Assembly (NCBI RefSeq): GCF_012371325.1
Contig: NZ_JAAZQX010000008.1
Coordinates: 1-64,000 of the forward strand
Length of the DNA stretch: 64,000 bases
Direction of reading: 5' to 3'
Source of the DNA: Acinetobacter sp. A2
Lineage (GTDB): Bacteria > Pseudomonadota > Gammaproteobacteria > Pseudomonadales > Moraxellaceae
The notes beneath the pieces were generated by a model that searched no databases, was not told where the DNA came from, and saw only the letters and a program-made list of their open reading frames with translations. The position numbers and the translations under genes were made by a program. Of this stretch, positions 8,588-17,991 are shown one piece after another (the stretch's first letter is position 1; each line of letters begins with the position of its first letter).

Positions 8588-9019
8588 TTAATCAAGAATA
8601 TGCTGTACAGTTTTTTCTATTTTATGAATACTTGCGCGTACATTTTCAGGGATTAAGGTTTTTTGCATATTTACATGATCTACACAAACAATAACTGCTT
8701 CTGCCTGTGCCACTATAGTTTGTTGAGTTTCGCTGTAGATTAAATAATGCATACGCATAGCACTATTACGTAACTCTTCAACTCGAACCCCAATCTTTAA
8801 TACATCAGGATAAACCACTGGGCGCATATATTGGCATTGATTAGATGCCACGACCGTGAACACGCCTTGCTGTAAAATTTTCAATTGATCAAAATAACAT
8901 AAACGTGCACTTTCAATATAACGGTAATACACCACATTATTGACATGCCCAAAAGCATCCATATCACCCCATGCGACACGTTGCTCAAAAATAATAGGAT
9001 AATCTGATAGTGTTAACAC
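8588..9019 (-). CDS. Acyl-CoA thioesterase, 4HBT/YbgC type
   Basis: A 143-aa single hot-dog domain. The catalytic signature WGDMDAFGHVNNVVYYRYIESAR (about residues 17-39) has the Asp of the 4-hydroxybenzoyl-CoA thioesterase family. It probably hydrolyses short or medium acyl-CoAs; the true substrate is unknown. Translation starts at GTG 9019 (GGTGAA ribosome-binding site). It is the last gene of the algZ-algR-hemCDXY cluster, nine bases after hemY, and likely shares its transcript. Confidence 0.85.
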   Translation of the reverse strand: MLTLSDYPIIFEQRVAWGDMDAFGHVNNVVYYRYIESARLCYFDQLKILQQGVFTVVASNQCQYMRPVVYPDVLKIGVRVEELRNSAMRMHYLIYSETQQTIVAQAEAVIVCVDHVNMQKTLIPENVRASIHKIEKTVQHILD

Positions 9020-9028
9020 AATTCACCT

Positions 9029-10222
9029 TTAAATTTTAATTTCGACAAAATTAGAATTATTTTCAAAGATTAAATTTAACTGTTTTAATAATTCAGGCTG
9101 ATCTTTTAAATTAGATTTAACCCTTAAATAACTCATTAATACATGTTCAGGATATAAAGCAAGTAATTGCTCTGCCTCTGAATAGCGTGCTGTTGCTGTA
9201 AAAATATGCCATTTGGCAAAACTAAATACAGGTAATGCAGGGTATTTCTGTTCCCAGATATTTATTTGTTGTTCAATTTTCACATAATCAGGCTGTTGTT
9301 TTAACAACTGTTGCTGGAACCATAAATAAAACACTTCCTGATTAAATTGTTCACTCAACAAATGTACAGCTAACTGTTCATGCTGTTGCGTCATATCAGG
9401 CAAACGTGAAAGTACTTTCAGCCACAACACCTGAATCGCATAACTTTGGCTAAAAATTTGTTCACCTAAATCTAAATAGCGCTGCTGCAATGCCTGTAAG
9501 TTTTCTGCATCTACCTGCTCAAACTGAATCAGTAATTGGGTTAGCCATTGTTGTTTTTTTTCGGCATCTAAATGGCCATATTTAGTCGAACGCAAATAAT
9601 GCCAAGGATATTGCGTAGCAAATTGCCCCCACAAATCAATTAAACGCTTTTGATATGCCGTTTTAACTTTAAATAACCATGGCGATAATTCATGCTGATT
9701 TAGAAACTCTAAATGGGTTAAAGCCTGTTCAGGTTGCTGCTGCGCCAAATAAATTTCAATACGCTGAATTTCTGCCAATTCAAAAGCTGCAGCACTGCTT
9801 TGATTTAAAGCTGCCAAGGCTTGTGGATATTGCTGCTGAATGGAATACATACGTGCTTCCATCACCCCTTTCAGCAAACCTGACTGGGCAAAGACTTGTC
9901 GGACAAATTGGTGCTGATCCTCAGCAGCATCTAATAACCAAATGACTGCCAATTGCTCATAAGGATGTAGGTTTTTAAAATTAAATACCGTTTCGACTTT
10001 ACGCTGCTCGCGGCTAAAATAGCGTTTTAACAGCAACCATAACACTTGCAACGAAACACTGATGGATAAGAAAAAGAACAACAGCAACCAGATATTGGTT
10101 TGTAATTGCCACTCACGCCAATACACATAAACATAGCCTGAACCATGTCCATAACTCAGCAAACTGAGCAGCGCAACGAGTACAAGACTAACCACCACAT
10201 AGGCGAGTAGAATTTGTTTCAT
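9029..10222 (-). CDS. hemY: HemY-like inner-membrane TPR protein
   Basis: A 397-aa protein with two N-terminal transmembrane helices (about residues 5-25 and 43-65; the second followed by RYFSREQ) and a long alpha-helical, Gln/Leu-rich, TPR-like domain. This is the proteobacterial HemY of the hemCDXY operon, not the Gram-positive protoporphyrinogen oxidase of the same name. It probably scaffolds late heme synthesis at the membrane. The ATG directly abuts the upstream stop (hemX), indicating co-translation. Confidence 0.85.
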   Translation of the reverse strand: MKQILLAYVVVSLVLVALLSLLSYGHGSGYVYVYWREWQLQTNIWLLLFFFLSISVSLQVLWLLLKRYFSREQRKVETVFNFKNLHPYEQLAVIWLLDAAEDQHQFVRQVFAQSGLLKGVMEARMYSIQQQYPQALAALNQSSAAAFELAEIQRIEIYLAQQQPEQALTHLEFLNQHELSPWLFKVKTAYQKRLIDLWGQFATQYPWHYLRSTKYGHLDAEKKQQWLTQLLIQFEQVDAENLQALQQRYLDLGEQIFSQSYAIQVLWLKVLSRLPDMTQQHEQLAVHLLSEQFNQEVFYLWFQQQLLKQQPDYVKIEQQINIWEQKYPALPVFSFAKWHIFTATARYSEAEQLLALYPEHVLMSYLRVKSNLKDQPELLKQLNLIFENNSNFVEIKI

Positions 10223-11059
10223 TTATACCGCCCCCAATAAAGCACGTGTTTTTAAGCTTGGCGTAGGTACAATATTTAAATTTTTAATTTTTTCTAATTG
10301 CTGAATCAATTGCTGTGCTTTTTGATCAGGTAATGACTGTAGCAGCTGGATAATGCCATTTAGTTCCTGCTGATATTGCAAATACTGACCTTGCATTAAT
10401 ACCTGACGTGCCAATAACAAACGCAATTGAGCTTCTTTTAAGATAATTTGGCGCTGCATTAAGGTGCTTGCAGGTTGTTTAGCGGCCTCAATACTGAGCC
10501 ACTTTTGCCAAAAATAACGATCCTCTACATCGGCAGGGTTTAGCTCAGGCTGTTGAATTTGCAGTTTTAAATGCTGATCTAGCTGTTGTAACAACTGACT
10601 CACCTGTTGATATTGAGCATCACGCGTGGCAATAAACTGTTGGATTTGTTTTTGATCTTGCTGAATGACCTGATGCAGACTTTGTTTTAAGGCAGGTGCT
10701 AAGGCATAGTCAGTCAAATCATCTGCCAACACACTCATTTTTTCCAAAGCATAATGAAACTGTTGTTGCTGCAATGCGAACTCGACCAAGTCTAATTGCT
10801 GCGACACCACATCCATAGGCTGAATACTATTTTCCTGCACTTCGCTACTATACGCTGCAGATTGCTCTGAAGACGGCTGAGTATAATTACGGCGCTGCAA
10901 AGCCACCAATTGGTCATTTAAATTGGCATTATTTTTTTCGGCAAGATGCAAACTTTGGCTGAGTTGTTGTTGTTGCGCTGAAATTTGCATGACGTCATAA
11001 CTCAATTTGACTATCCAGATCACAGCGATCGACGCAACGATCAGCATCAGTTTCTTCAT
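10223..11059 (-). CDS. hemX: HemX-like membrane-anchored coiled-coil protein
   Basis: A 278-aa protein with one N-terminal transmembrane helix (LMLIVASIAVIWIVKLSYDV) and an extended Gln-rich coiled coil. Its start overlaps the hemD stop as ATGA. Family members (uroporphyrinogen-III C-methyltransferase-like HemX) are usually 350-400 aa, so this one is short. No SAM-binding motif is visible, so a structural role in a HemX-HemY membrane complex is more likely than methyltransferase activity. The name rests on position and architecture. Confidence 0.75.
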   Translation of the reverse strand: MKKLMLIVASIAVIWIVKLSYDVMQISAQQQQLSQSLHLAEKNNANLNDQLVALQRRNYTQPSSEQSAAYSSEVQENSIQPMDVVSQQLDLVEFALQQQQFHYALEKMSVLADDLTDYALAPALKQSLHQVIQQDQKQIQQFIATRDAQYQQVSQLLQQLDQHLKLQIQQPELNPADVEDRYFWQKWLSIEAAKQPASTLMQRQIILKEAQLRLLLARQVLMQGQYLQYQQELNGIIQLLQSLPDQKAQQLIQQLEKIKNLNIVPTPSLKTRALLGAV

Positions 11060-11835
11060 AACTTTCCTTGCATACGCATGATTTGCTGCAATATTAATTC
11101 TGTTTTTAAATTGGTCAACTTCAGTATTTTATATTTTGTGTGATGCTGTGCCTGATAATCGAGCAAAATTTGTTCGAGTCGATCACCCAATACCCAATAA
11201 TGACCTTTATTTAGTAAAGTGGCATCGTGCTGAATCAACATCAACCAATTTAACCAACTGGCCTCACTGCTAATCATCATCCAAAATTCTGAAGTTTGTA
11301 TTAAACGGCTGCGGACTGCTGCCATTTTTTGCACAGAACTGGCAGGACACTCTCGCTGATACAAGACAAAGTTATGTACTTGCATGCCCTGATCAAGCAG
11401 GGTTTGCATCATAAATTGTCGCCCACCTTCGCCACGCCAAAATGCAATTTGCGTACCTGCTGCCAAGTTTTGCAAGCTCGCTAAGCTCAGCATCCCTTCA
11501 GAGGTTTCCACCTGCGGGATATCGCTGTGCACTCCATATTCACGCAGCACTTCTGCAGTTTTTTCACCCACAGCCACCCAGCGAATATGTTGTAAATCCT
11601 GCAATTGCAGATGACTTTGAGCCAAATACGCCATCCCAATTTCAACGGCTGTTGGGCTAACCACCACAATAATATGCGTATTAGGCAATTGGGCATACAG
11701 ACTGGCTAGTTCAGCCGACCAAGGCCGTGCTGACAAGCGCAACAACGGCAAATCAATCACCTCAATGTGCTGTTGTTGCAAAGCCTGACTGAGCGCTTCA
11801 GCACGCCCCTGCGGGCGAGTATTGATAAAAATCAT
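11056..11835 (-). CDS. hemD: Uroporphyrinogen-III synthase
   Basis: Cyclises hydroxymethylbilane to uroporphyrinogen III with inversion of ring D. At 259 aa it has the usual two-lobed length; visible family landmarks are FINTRPQGRAEALSQAL at the N-terminus, VVVSPTAVEIGMAYL and WVAVGEKTAEVL near the hinge, and FWRGEGGRQFM. The family is poorly conserved, but the position 20 bases after hemC and overlapping hemX makes the call secure. Confidence 0.93.
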   Translation of the reverse strand: MIFINTRPQGRAEALSQALQQQHIEVIDLPLLRLSARPWSAELASLYAQLPNTHIIVVVSPTAVEIGMAYLAQSHLQLQDLQHIRWVAVGEKTAEVLREYGVHSDIPQVETSEGMLSLASLQNLAAGTQIAFWRGEGGRQFMMQTLLDQGMQVHNFVLYQRECPASSVQKMAAVRSRLIQTSEFWMMISSEASWLNWLMLIQHDATLLNKGHYWVLGDRLEQILLDYQAQHHTKYKILKLTNLKTELILQQIMRMQGKL

Positions 11836-11854
11836 GGCTTAAAACAACAGACCA

Positions 11855-12778
11855 CTATTGGTACAAAGCTTTGAGCAACTCACCTGCACCTTGCGCCAAT
11901 AAGGCTTGAGCTAATTGTTCACCCAATTGTTCTGCCTGTTCAGGCGCACCAACTTGTACGGCTTTTAAAATAGTTTGCCCATCGACACTGCCAACACGGC
12001 CTTCTATCTGTAATTGACCATCTTGTAAGGTTGCATAGCCTGCAATTGGCACCTGGCAACCACCTTCCAAATAGGCATTAAAGGCACGTTCCGCACGTAC
12101 ACAAACATTGGTGTCTGCATCCATCAACGGTAAAATCAAATCCAATACCGCCTGATCTTGGCTACGACACTCCAAACCTAAAGCGCCTTGCCCAACGGCA
12201 GGTAAGCTCAGATCAGGCTGAATAGTATGACGAATACGCTGCTCCAAACCTAAACGTTTCAAACCTGCACTGGCCAAAATAATGGCATCATATTGACCAT
12301 CATCCAGTTTAGATAAACGTGTTCCCACATTACCGCGTAAATCTATAATTTCTAAATCTGGGCGTGCTTTCAAAATTTGGCATTTACGGCGCAAACTAGA
12401 TGTACCCACTTTAGCGCCCTGTGGCAAATCTGAAAAATGCGCATAGTGATTTGACACGAAAGCATCCAGCGGGTCTTCACGTTCACAAATGACCGCCAAA
12501 TTTAAGCCCTCAGGCAGTGCCATCGGCACGTCTTTCATGGAGTGCACCGCCAAGTCGGCACGACCATCCATCAAAGCAGCTTCTAATTCCTTAACAAACA
12601 GTCCCTTGCCCCCAATTTTTGCCAATGGGGTATCTAAAATTTTATCGCCCTGCGTGACAAAGGTCACCAACTCAACGGTTAAATCGGCATGCAGTGCTTC
12701 CAAGCGGGCACGAATATGTTCGGCCTGCCATAACGCAAGCGGGCTTTGTCGAGTTGCAATTTTCAGGGTTTTCATCAT
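11855..12778 (-). CDS. hemC: Porphobilinogen deaminase (hydroxymethylbilane synthase)
   Basis: Polymerises four porphobilinogens into hydroxymethylbilane. The 307-aa protein contains [13 protein letters not shown], the substrate-binding [11 protein letters not shown], the Arg-rich [10 protein letters not shown] and [12 protein letters not shown] motifs, and [13 protein letters not shown], whose Cys (about 242) carries the dipyrromethane cofactor. Tandem ATGs at 12778 and 12775 are both possible. It lies downstream of algR, as in Pseudomonas algZR-hemCD, and heads the heme genes. Confidence 0.97.
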   Translation of the reverse strand: MMKTLKIATRQSPLALWQAEHIRARLEALHADLTVELVTFVTQGDKILDTPLAKIGGKGLFVKELEAALMDGRADLAVHSMKDVPMALPEGLNLAVICEREDPLDAFVSNHYAHFSDLPQGAKVGTSSLRRKCQILKARPDLEIIDLRGNVGTRLSKLDDGQYDAIILASAGLKRLGLEQRIRHTIQPDLSLPAVGQGALGLECRSQDQAVLDLILPLMDADTNVCVRAERAFNAYLEGGCQVPIAGYATLQDGQLQIEGRVGSVDGQTILKAVQVGAPEQAEQLGEQLAQALLAQGAGELLKALYQ

Positions 12779-12898
12779 AGTGACTAAGCAAGATCAATTT
12801 TGTTCATCTAAACTTAACCTGATCCCCTAAAAATGCAAGTCTATTTCTCTACCGATTGCTTGATCTATTTACAAAAAATGCTGGATTCTGCACAAAAA

Positions 12899-13639
12899 TT
12901 AGAGTTTTTGGATGCGTTCTCTCAGCAAAGGTAAGTGTCTTCGGCTGACGGCTAAACGCTCATCCAGCTCACGGCAACGTACCTGATATTGTCCTGAATT
13001 GACCACTTCTAGCCCCTCCAAAAACTGAATCGACACTAAGGCATTTCGGTGAATCCGAATAAACTGATCACCAAACTCGGTTTCTAAATCTTTCAGCGTT
13101 TCATCAATCAGGACACTGCCATTTTTATGACGTACAGTGACATATTTCTGATCGGCTAAAAAATAGTAGATATTTTCTATTGGCACCAACTCTACACCGC
13201 GATAGGTTTTCGCCGCGATTTGGTGACGTTTTATTTTTAATTCGTCCATATTTTCTTTTTGTTTTAAATGACTCATCTGCGCTTGCGTGAGTTTTGTTAA
13301 ATGATCTAAAACCTGTTGCAATTCCTGTTGCATTATCGGTTTTAACAAATAGCCTTCCGCATTGGATTTGAACGCATCAAGTGCGTGTTCATCATAAGCG
13401 GTACAAAACACAATGGCTGGCATAGGGTCAAGCTCACGTAAATGCTGAGCACAACTTAGACCATCCATTCCCGGCATTTGAATATCTAATAATATGACAT
13501 CCGGCTGATGTTCATCCGCCAGTTCAATCGCCTGTTGCCCATGAGCTGCCGTTGCCACCACATGATGCCCCAGTTGAGTGACCAAACGTGATAATCGCTC
13601 TCTAGCTAGAGGCTCATCATCACAAATTAGGATGTCCAT
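12899..13639 (-). CDS. algR: LytTR-family response regulator (AlgR type)
   Basis: A 246-aa protein with an N-terminal receiver domain (acidic pair at residues 7-8, phospho-acceptor Asp at about 52 in VILLDIQMPG, conserved Lys in YLLKPI). The C-terminal LytTR DNA-binding domain (about 140-245) contains FIRIHRNALVSIQFL. It probably receives phosphate from the adjacent kinase and regulates type IV pilus, motility or envelope genes. It lies 71 bases after the kinase gene and before hemC. Confidence 0.9.
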   Translation of the reverse strand: MDILICDDEPLARERLSRLVTQLGHHVVATAAHGQQAIELADEHQPDVILLDIQMPGMDGLSCAQHLRELDPMPAIVFCTAYDEHALDAFKSNAEGYLLKPIMQQELQQVLDHLTKLTQAQMSHLKQKENMDELKIKRHQIAAKTYRGVELVPIENIYYFLADQKYVTVRHKNGSVLIDETLKDLETEFGDQFIRIHRNALVSIQFLEGLEVVNSGQYQVRCRELDERLAVSRRHLPLLRERIQKL

Positions 13640-13710
13640 TTTTCCTCCTTTTTAAGTCAATAACTTTATTTTTATCAAGTCTAGAAAAATCAGAGCAATC
13701 ACAGCTTATT

Positions 13711-14865
13711 TTATTTATAACGGTATTGCAGCACCGTGGTGTACATACCATTCCCCGCATAATTTTTGAAAGTAACACTGCGTCCATAATACGCTTTTAA
13801 GCGCTGTTCCACGTTTTGCAGTGCAATCCCATGTCCAGATCTTAAATTTATTTTATCGCTGACATACGGATTTGTAATGACAATATTGACTTGGTTTTGC
13901 AATATTTCGATCAATATACTTATCGTACTCTTTGCTAAAACTTTTTCAACTCCATGAAAAATACTATTTTCTAGCAAGGGTTGTAAAGTTAATAACGGAA
14001 TTTGTACCTGACTGAGCAGTTGCGGTTGTTCAATTTTCCATTCTACCGCCAACCGATCACCCAAACGAATTTGCTCAATCTCTAAATATCGTTGGCAAAG
14101 TTCGATCTCATCTTTCAGGCTCACCAGTTTTAATTCCTGCAAACTGGCACGGAATAAACGAGATAAATTCAGCAGCATCTGCTCGGCTTTATCAGGGTCA
14201 ATTGCAATTAAACTGATCACATTATTTAAGCTGTTAAACAAAAAGTGTGGATGAATACGGGCCTGCATGGCATGCACCCGCGCTTGCAATTCACTATGCC
14301 GCTGCTGAATAGCTTGTTCCCGTACATAGATATAACGAAAACAAAACGCACCCAAAATCACACCATAACTCAAATGCAGTCCAATCCCATGCATCAATTC
14401 ATCCAGACTAAACTGCTGCAAATGAAAATTTTGCCCAAAATGCAATAAGGTATTTAAACTGAGTGTCGTGACCAATACGATGGCTTGCAGCAAGATAAAA
14501 CTCACCATAAATGACAGCGCCAAGCCCATGCGTAAAAAACGTGCCTGAAAAAATTCAACCAAAGCCGCAAAACACAATACTACCCAGTTGATATACAAAA
14601 TATATTGCAGCACCCGAGCAAAACTTAAACCTTGCCAACCCTGTGCTTCAGCCAAAGCCAAGACCATTGCCAAAGCATTGCTGCCAATAAATAGTTCAAT
14701 TAGATATTGCCAACGCCCTATTTTCGTAAAAAAATACACATAATTCTGTTCTGCCTGCGTATCAGCAAAAGTTTGATTGGCTTGTTCTTCGGCAAGTGAA
14801 TCTGAATTTGTTATACTCTTGTCCAAATTACCGCTTTTTACTTTATTGAGCCGATATGACCACAT
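13711..14865 (-). CDS. algZ: LytS/AlgZ-family sensor histidine kinase
   Basis: A 384-aa protein with about four transmembrane helices (roughly residues 50-180), then the His-kinase domain typical of AlgZ/LytS (phospho-His region [11 protein letters not shown] at about 205-215) and an ATPase domain with [11 protein letters not shown] and [13 protein letters not shown]. Partner of the following LytTR regulator. I kept the ATG at 14865 because GAGGA lies eight bases upstream. That start overlaps the divergent argH start by ten bases. A TTG (codon 14) or GTG (codon 43) start would avoid the overlap but has weaker ribosome-binding sites. Confidence 0.87.
   Translation of the reverse strand: MWSYRLNKVKSGNLDKSITNSDSLAEEQANQTFADTQAEQNYVYFFTKIGRWQYLIELFIGSNALAMVLALAEAQGWQGLSFARVLQYILYINWVVLCFAALVEFFQARFLRMGLALSFMVSFILLQAIVLVTTLSLNTLLHFGQNFHLQQFSLDELMHGIGLHLSYGVILGAFCFRYIYVREQAIQQRHSELQARVHAMQARIHPHFLFNSLNNVISLIAIDPDKAEQMLLNLSRLFRASLQELKLVSLKDEIELCQRYLEIEQIRLGDRLAVEWKIEQPQLLSQVQIPLLTLQPLLENSIFHGVEKVLAKSTISILIEILQNQVNIVITNPYVSDKINLRSGHGIALQNVEQRLKAYYGRSVTFKNYAGNGMYTTVLQYRYK
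14788..14817 (+). promoter_or_regulatory. Candidate argH promoter inside algZ
   Basis: TTCGGC (14788-14793), an 18-base spacer and a good TATACT -10 (14812-14817) precede the argH ATG by about 40 bases. The -35 is weak. If used, this promoter lies within the coding start of the divergent kinase gene. Confidence 0.4.
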
Positions 14866-16286
14866 CTTCTAATTCCTCAAATCCGTCACAAGCCCAAACT
14901 TCGGGTATGTGGGGCGGTCGTTTCTCTGAAGCTACTGACGCATTTGTTGCTGAATTTACAGCATCTGTTCAATTTGACCAACGCTTTTATAAACAAGATA
15001 TTGCAGGCTCAATTGCACATGCCACCATGTTGGCAAAAGTGGGCGTACTCACCAGCGAAGAGCGTGATGACATTGTTCAGGGCTTAAACACCATTCAGGC
15101 CGAAATTGAAGCAGGTCAATTTGAATGGCGCATTGATCTTGAAGATGTGCACATGAACATTGAATCACGTTTAACTCAGCGTATTGGCATTACAGGTAAA
15201 AAACTACACACTGGTCGTAGCCGTAATGACCAAGTGGCAACCGATATTCGTCTCTATGTCCGTGATGAAATTGATGCAATTTTAGAATTATTAAAAAAAC
15301 TACAACACGGTATTTTGACACTGGCTGCAAAAAATACTGACACTATTATGCCTGGTTTTACTCACTTGCAAACCGCACAGCCTGTGACCTTTGGTCACCA
15401 TCTGATGGCGTGGTTTGAAATGTTAGTACGTGACTCAGAGCGTTTAATTGACTGTCGTAAACGTGTCAACCGCATGCCATTGGGTTCTGCTGCATTAGCA
15501 GGCACGACTTACCCAATTGACCGTGCTTATACGGCGGAACTACTTGGTTTTGAAGCTGTATCTGAAAACTCGCTAGATGCAGTATCAGACCGTGATTTCG
15601 GGATCGAATTCAATGCCGCTGCATCGTTAATTATGATGCACTTGTCACGTATGTCTGAAGAGCTGATTTTATGGACATCTGCACAATTTAAGTTTGTGAA
15701 TATTCCAGACCGTTTCTGCACAGGCTCATCCATTATGCCGCAGAAGAAAAACCCAGACGTGCCTGAATTGGTGCGTGGTAAAACTGGTCGTGTCTATGGC
15801 GATTTAATGAGCCTATTAACCCTCATGAAAGGTCAGCCTTTGGCTTACAACAAAGACAACCAAGAAGACAAAGAACCTTTATTTGATGCAATTGATACCG
15901 TACGTGGCTCACTCATGGCATTTGCCGACATGATTCCTGCCTTAGTACCAAATATTGCAGAAATGCGTGAAGCAGCATTGCGTGGTTTCTCTACCGCAAC
16001 CGACCTTGCCGATTACTTGGTGAAAAATGGCGTGGCCTTCCGTGATGCGCATGAAATTGTAGGTAAAGCCGTAGCCTTGGGTGTTCAAGAAGGTAAAGAC
16101 CTGTCTGAACTGAGCTTAGCGCAATTACAACAATTCTCTGATTTGATTCAAGCCGATGTATTTGAAAAAGCCTTAACCCTTGAGGCTTCTGTAAATGCAC
16201 GTGATCATATTGGTGGCACTGCACCTGCACAAGTCGCTGCAGCAATTGAACGTGCTCAAGCACGTCTTGCCCAACTTTATGCCTAA
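14856..16286 (+). CDS. argH: Argininosuccinate lyase
   Basis: Last step of arginine synthesis: argininosuccinate to arginine plus fumarate. The 476-aa protein shows [13 protein letters not shown] at the N-terminus, the fumarase/aspartase superfamily signature [12 protein letters not shown] (about residues 290-301) with the catalytic Ser loop, and [12 protein letters not shown] (about 118-130). It overlaps the divergent algZ by ten bases and is followed 13 bases later by yggX on the same strand. Confidence 0.97.
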   Translation: MTTSSNSSNPSQAQTSGMWGGRFSEATDAFVAEFTASVQFDQRFYKQDIAGSIAHATMLAKVGVLTSEERDDIVQGLNTIQAEIEAGQFEWRIDLEDVHMNIESRLTQRIGITGKKLHTGRSRNDQVATDIRLYVRDEIDAILELLKKLQHGILTLAAKNTDTIMPGFTHLQTAQPVTFGHHLMAWFEMLVRDSERLIDCRKRVNRMPLGSAALAGTTYPIDRAYTAELLGFEAVSENSLDAVSDRDFGIEFNAAASLIMMHLSRMSEELILWTSAQFKFVNIPDRFCTGSSIMPQKKNPDVPELVRGKTGRVYGDLMSLLTLMKGQPLAYNKDNQEDKEPLFDAIDTVRGSLMAFADMIPALVPNIAEMREAALRGFSTATDLADYLVKNGVAFRDAHEIVGKAVALGVQEGKDLSELSLAQLQQFSDLIQADVFEKALTLEASVNARDHIGGTAPAQVAAAIERAQARLAQLYA

Positions 16287-16299
16287 CCGGGAAGTCGCT

Positions 16300-16572
16300 A
16301 TGTCTAAACAAGTGTTTTGTCGTAAATATCAAAAGGAAATGGATGCGATGGATTTTGCGCCATTTCCAGGTGCAAAAGGTCAGGAACTGTTTGAAACCGT
16401 GTCTAAGCAGGCATGGCAAGAATGGCTCAAACACCAAACTACACTCATTAACGAAAAGCGTTTAAATGTGTTTGAAGCCGATGCGAAAAAGTTTCTTGAA
16501 GAGCAGCGTGAGAAGTTCCTGAACAATGATGCTAGCCTTGAAGTCGCTGAAGGTTTAAAACCTCAAAACTAA
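16300..16572 (+). CDS. yggX: Fe(2+)-trafficking/oxidative damage protection protein YggX
   Basis: A 90-aa protein starting [20 protein letters not shown], with the conserved N-terminal Cys (residue 7) and [12 protein letters not shown]. Family members protect iron-sulfur clusters and take part in iron trafficking. I placed the start at ATG 16300, behind GGGAAG, giving the family's exact length; the open frame continues further upstream through argH. A strong terminator follows. Confidence 0.93.
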   Translation: MSKQVFCRKYQKEMDAMDFAPFPGAKGQELFETVSKQAWQEWLKHQTTLINEKRLNVFEADAKKFLEEQREKFLNNDASLEVAEGLKPQN

Positions 16573-16608
16573 TTTCGCCTGTATTCTAAGCATCAAGAAC
16601 CAATATCA

Positions 16609-16637
16609 AAAAGAGTCTTCACGAAGGCTCTTTTTTT
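16609..16637 (+). terminator. Intrinsic terminator after argH-yggX
   Basis: AAGAGTCTTC pairs with GAAGGCTCTT (one G-U) around a tiny loop, followed by seven Ts. It lies 37 bases after yggX. Confidence 0.85.
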
Positions 16638-16718
16638 ATGCCCTTTTTTGCATGATCTACAGCCATGCAGCAAAACAACTGAAAGAAGATTCAAAAAGTG
16701 AAAGCTGTTGCTGATTTT

Positions 16719-16744
16719 TTAAAGATGAACATTCACATCTTTAA
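16719..16744. repeat. 9-bp inverted repeat in the yggX-phoU gap
   Basis: TTAAAGATG (16719-16727) and CATCTTTAA (16736-16744) flank an 8-base loop. No T-run follows on either strand; the role is unknown. Confidence 0.4.
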
Positions 16745-16889
16745 GCCCTAAAAATAGCGGATTAGGCGATGATTTTAAATAAAATCATAAAAAATAAATC
16801 ACACAAATAACAATGTAATTCTAAAATACATTTGTATATAAAACGCTACATTCCACTACAATAAAGCACATGATTATCGCGCTGGCTTT

Positions 16890-16988
16890 TCCTATACTTA
16901 TTTGCAAGGAGATAAGCAATTGTCTCTTACTATAATAAATATCCCCGATTTCAATCTCAGATTTCCCCCAAAGTCTGGGATTTTTTTT
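16890..16988 (+). ncRNA. Candidate small RNA (unverified) ending at an orphan terminator
   Basis: In the 535-base gap between yggX and phoU, a TATACT -10-like box (about 16893-16898) precedes a stretch that folds into a bulged hairpin (AAGGAGA with TCTCTT), then the terminator at 16954-16988. No credible ORF uses this terminator. Transcript length would be about 80-90 nt. The -35 is poor and I recognise no known sRNA family, so this is inference. The rest of the gap is AT-rich with one inverted repeat. Confidence 0.3.
16954..16988 (+). terminator. Orphan intrinsic terminator
   Basis: ATCTCAGA pairs with TCTGGGAT (one G-U) around a 12-base C-rich loop and is followed by seven Ts. It is more than 300 bases downstream of yggX and past that gene's own terminator, so it belongs to something else. 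Confidence 0.7.
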
Positions 16989-17055
16989 GCCCAAAATTTT
17001 TCAAAATAGGCCAGTTTCTACTCTCAAAGAAATTCAGAAAATTAAAATAGTGGCA

Positions 17056-17086
17056 TAAAAAAGCCCCACCAACAGATGAGGCTTTA
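17056..17086 (-). terminator. Intrinsic terminator after phoU
   Basis: On the minus strand AAGCCTCA pairs with TGGGGCTT (one G-U), followed by TTTTT. It is 22 bases past the phoU stop. Confidence 0.8.
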
Positions 17087-17107
17087 AGACTTACAAGTAA
17101 CTAGAAC

Positions 17108-17830
17108 TTAGCGTTCCTGTACTTTTTCTTCAATTTCTTTGACGCTGGTATGGCGCACATCAAAACCTTTCACCATATAGATGACTTGTTCAGAAATATT
17201 ACGCGCGTGGTCACCAATACGCTCCAATGAACGCAACACCCACATCACATTGATTACACGTGAAATATGACGTGGATCTTCAATCATATAGGTCATCAGG
17301 GTACGGGTTGCAGATTGATATTCACGGTCAATATCGGCATCTGCCAACAATACACGTAAAGCTTGGTCTACATCTAAACGTGCAAAAGCGTCCAGTGCAT
17401 CATGAATCATGACACGTACTTGGTTGCCAATATGACGGGTTTCCATATATCCCCGTGGCGAACCGCCTTCTTCACATAAGTTTTGGGCAATACGTGCAAT
17501 TTTTGCAGCTTCATCACCAATACGCTCTAAGTCAGTATTGGCTTTAGACATGGCAATGACCATACGCAAGTCGATGGCTGCAGGATGACGACGTGCCAAA
17601 ATCAAAGTTAAGGCTTCGTCAATTTCGGTTTCCATGCGGTTTACCACATTGTCTTGGAATTGCACTTCTACCGCCAACGCTGCATCAGTATCCAAGAGTG
17701 AATGAATCGCATTGGCAACCTGCTGTTCTACCAAACCACCCATGGTCATAAATTTGGTATTTACATCCTGCAAATCTTCATTGAACTGAGAAGAAATATG
17801 GTGACTTAACACAGGATTATTCGTACTCAA
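17108..17830 (-). CDS. phoU: Phosphate signalling protein PhoU
   Basis: Negative modulator of the PhoR-PhoB phosphate response and of the Pst transporter. The 240-aa helical protein has two PhoU repeats (about residues 25-115 and 130-215), including DLERIGDEAAKIA and SLERIGDHARNISEQV with the acidic metal-binding clusters. I chose the TTG at 17830 (MSTNNPVLSHHISSQF), six bases after GGAGAG; the open frame extends 15 codons upstream but that extension is not PhoU-like. It stands alone, without pst genes in the window, with its own terminator. Confidence 0.95.
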   Translation of the reverse strand: MSTNNPVLSHHISSQFNEDLQDVNTKFMTMGGLVEQQVANAIHSLLDTDAALAVEVQFQDNVVNRMETEIDEALTLILARRHPAAIDLRMVIAMSKANTDLERIGDEAAKIARIAQNLCEEGGSPRGYMETRHIGNQVRVMIHDALDAFARLDVDQALRVLLADADIDREYQSATRTLMTYMIEDPRHISRVINVMWVLRSLERIGDHARNISEQVIYMVKGFDVRHTSVKEIEEKVQER

Positions 17831-17991
17831 GGAATACTCTCCACAACAAAAGGATAGACTGACGCAATGATTCAATATTAAAGCACAGCAATGATGACGT
17901 TTTTATGACATTTTCTCACCAAACTCTAAAGTCTGATCGTTTCTGTCTTTAAACAACAATCGTGTATTTCGGTTTTCTTCGTGAGTCCATG

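Noticed and set aside
15991-16437. A 148-residue minus-strand ORF opposite argH-yggX
   Set aside because: It is antisense to two well-supported genes, and its His/Leu/Gln-rich translation is typical of a shadow.
16918-17010. A TTG-initiated frame behind AAGGAG in the yggX-phoU gap
   Set aside because: It would run straight through the intrinsic terminator at 16954-16988 and the predicted peptide has no plausible features.
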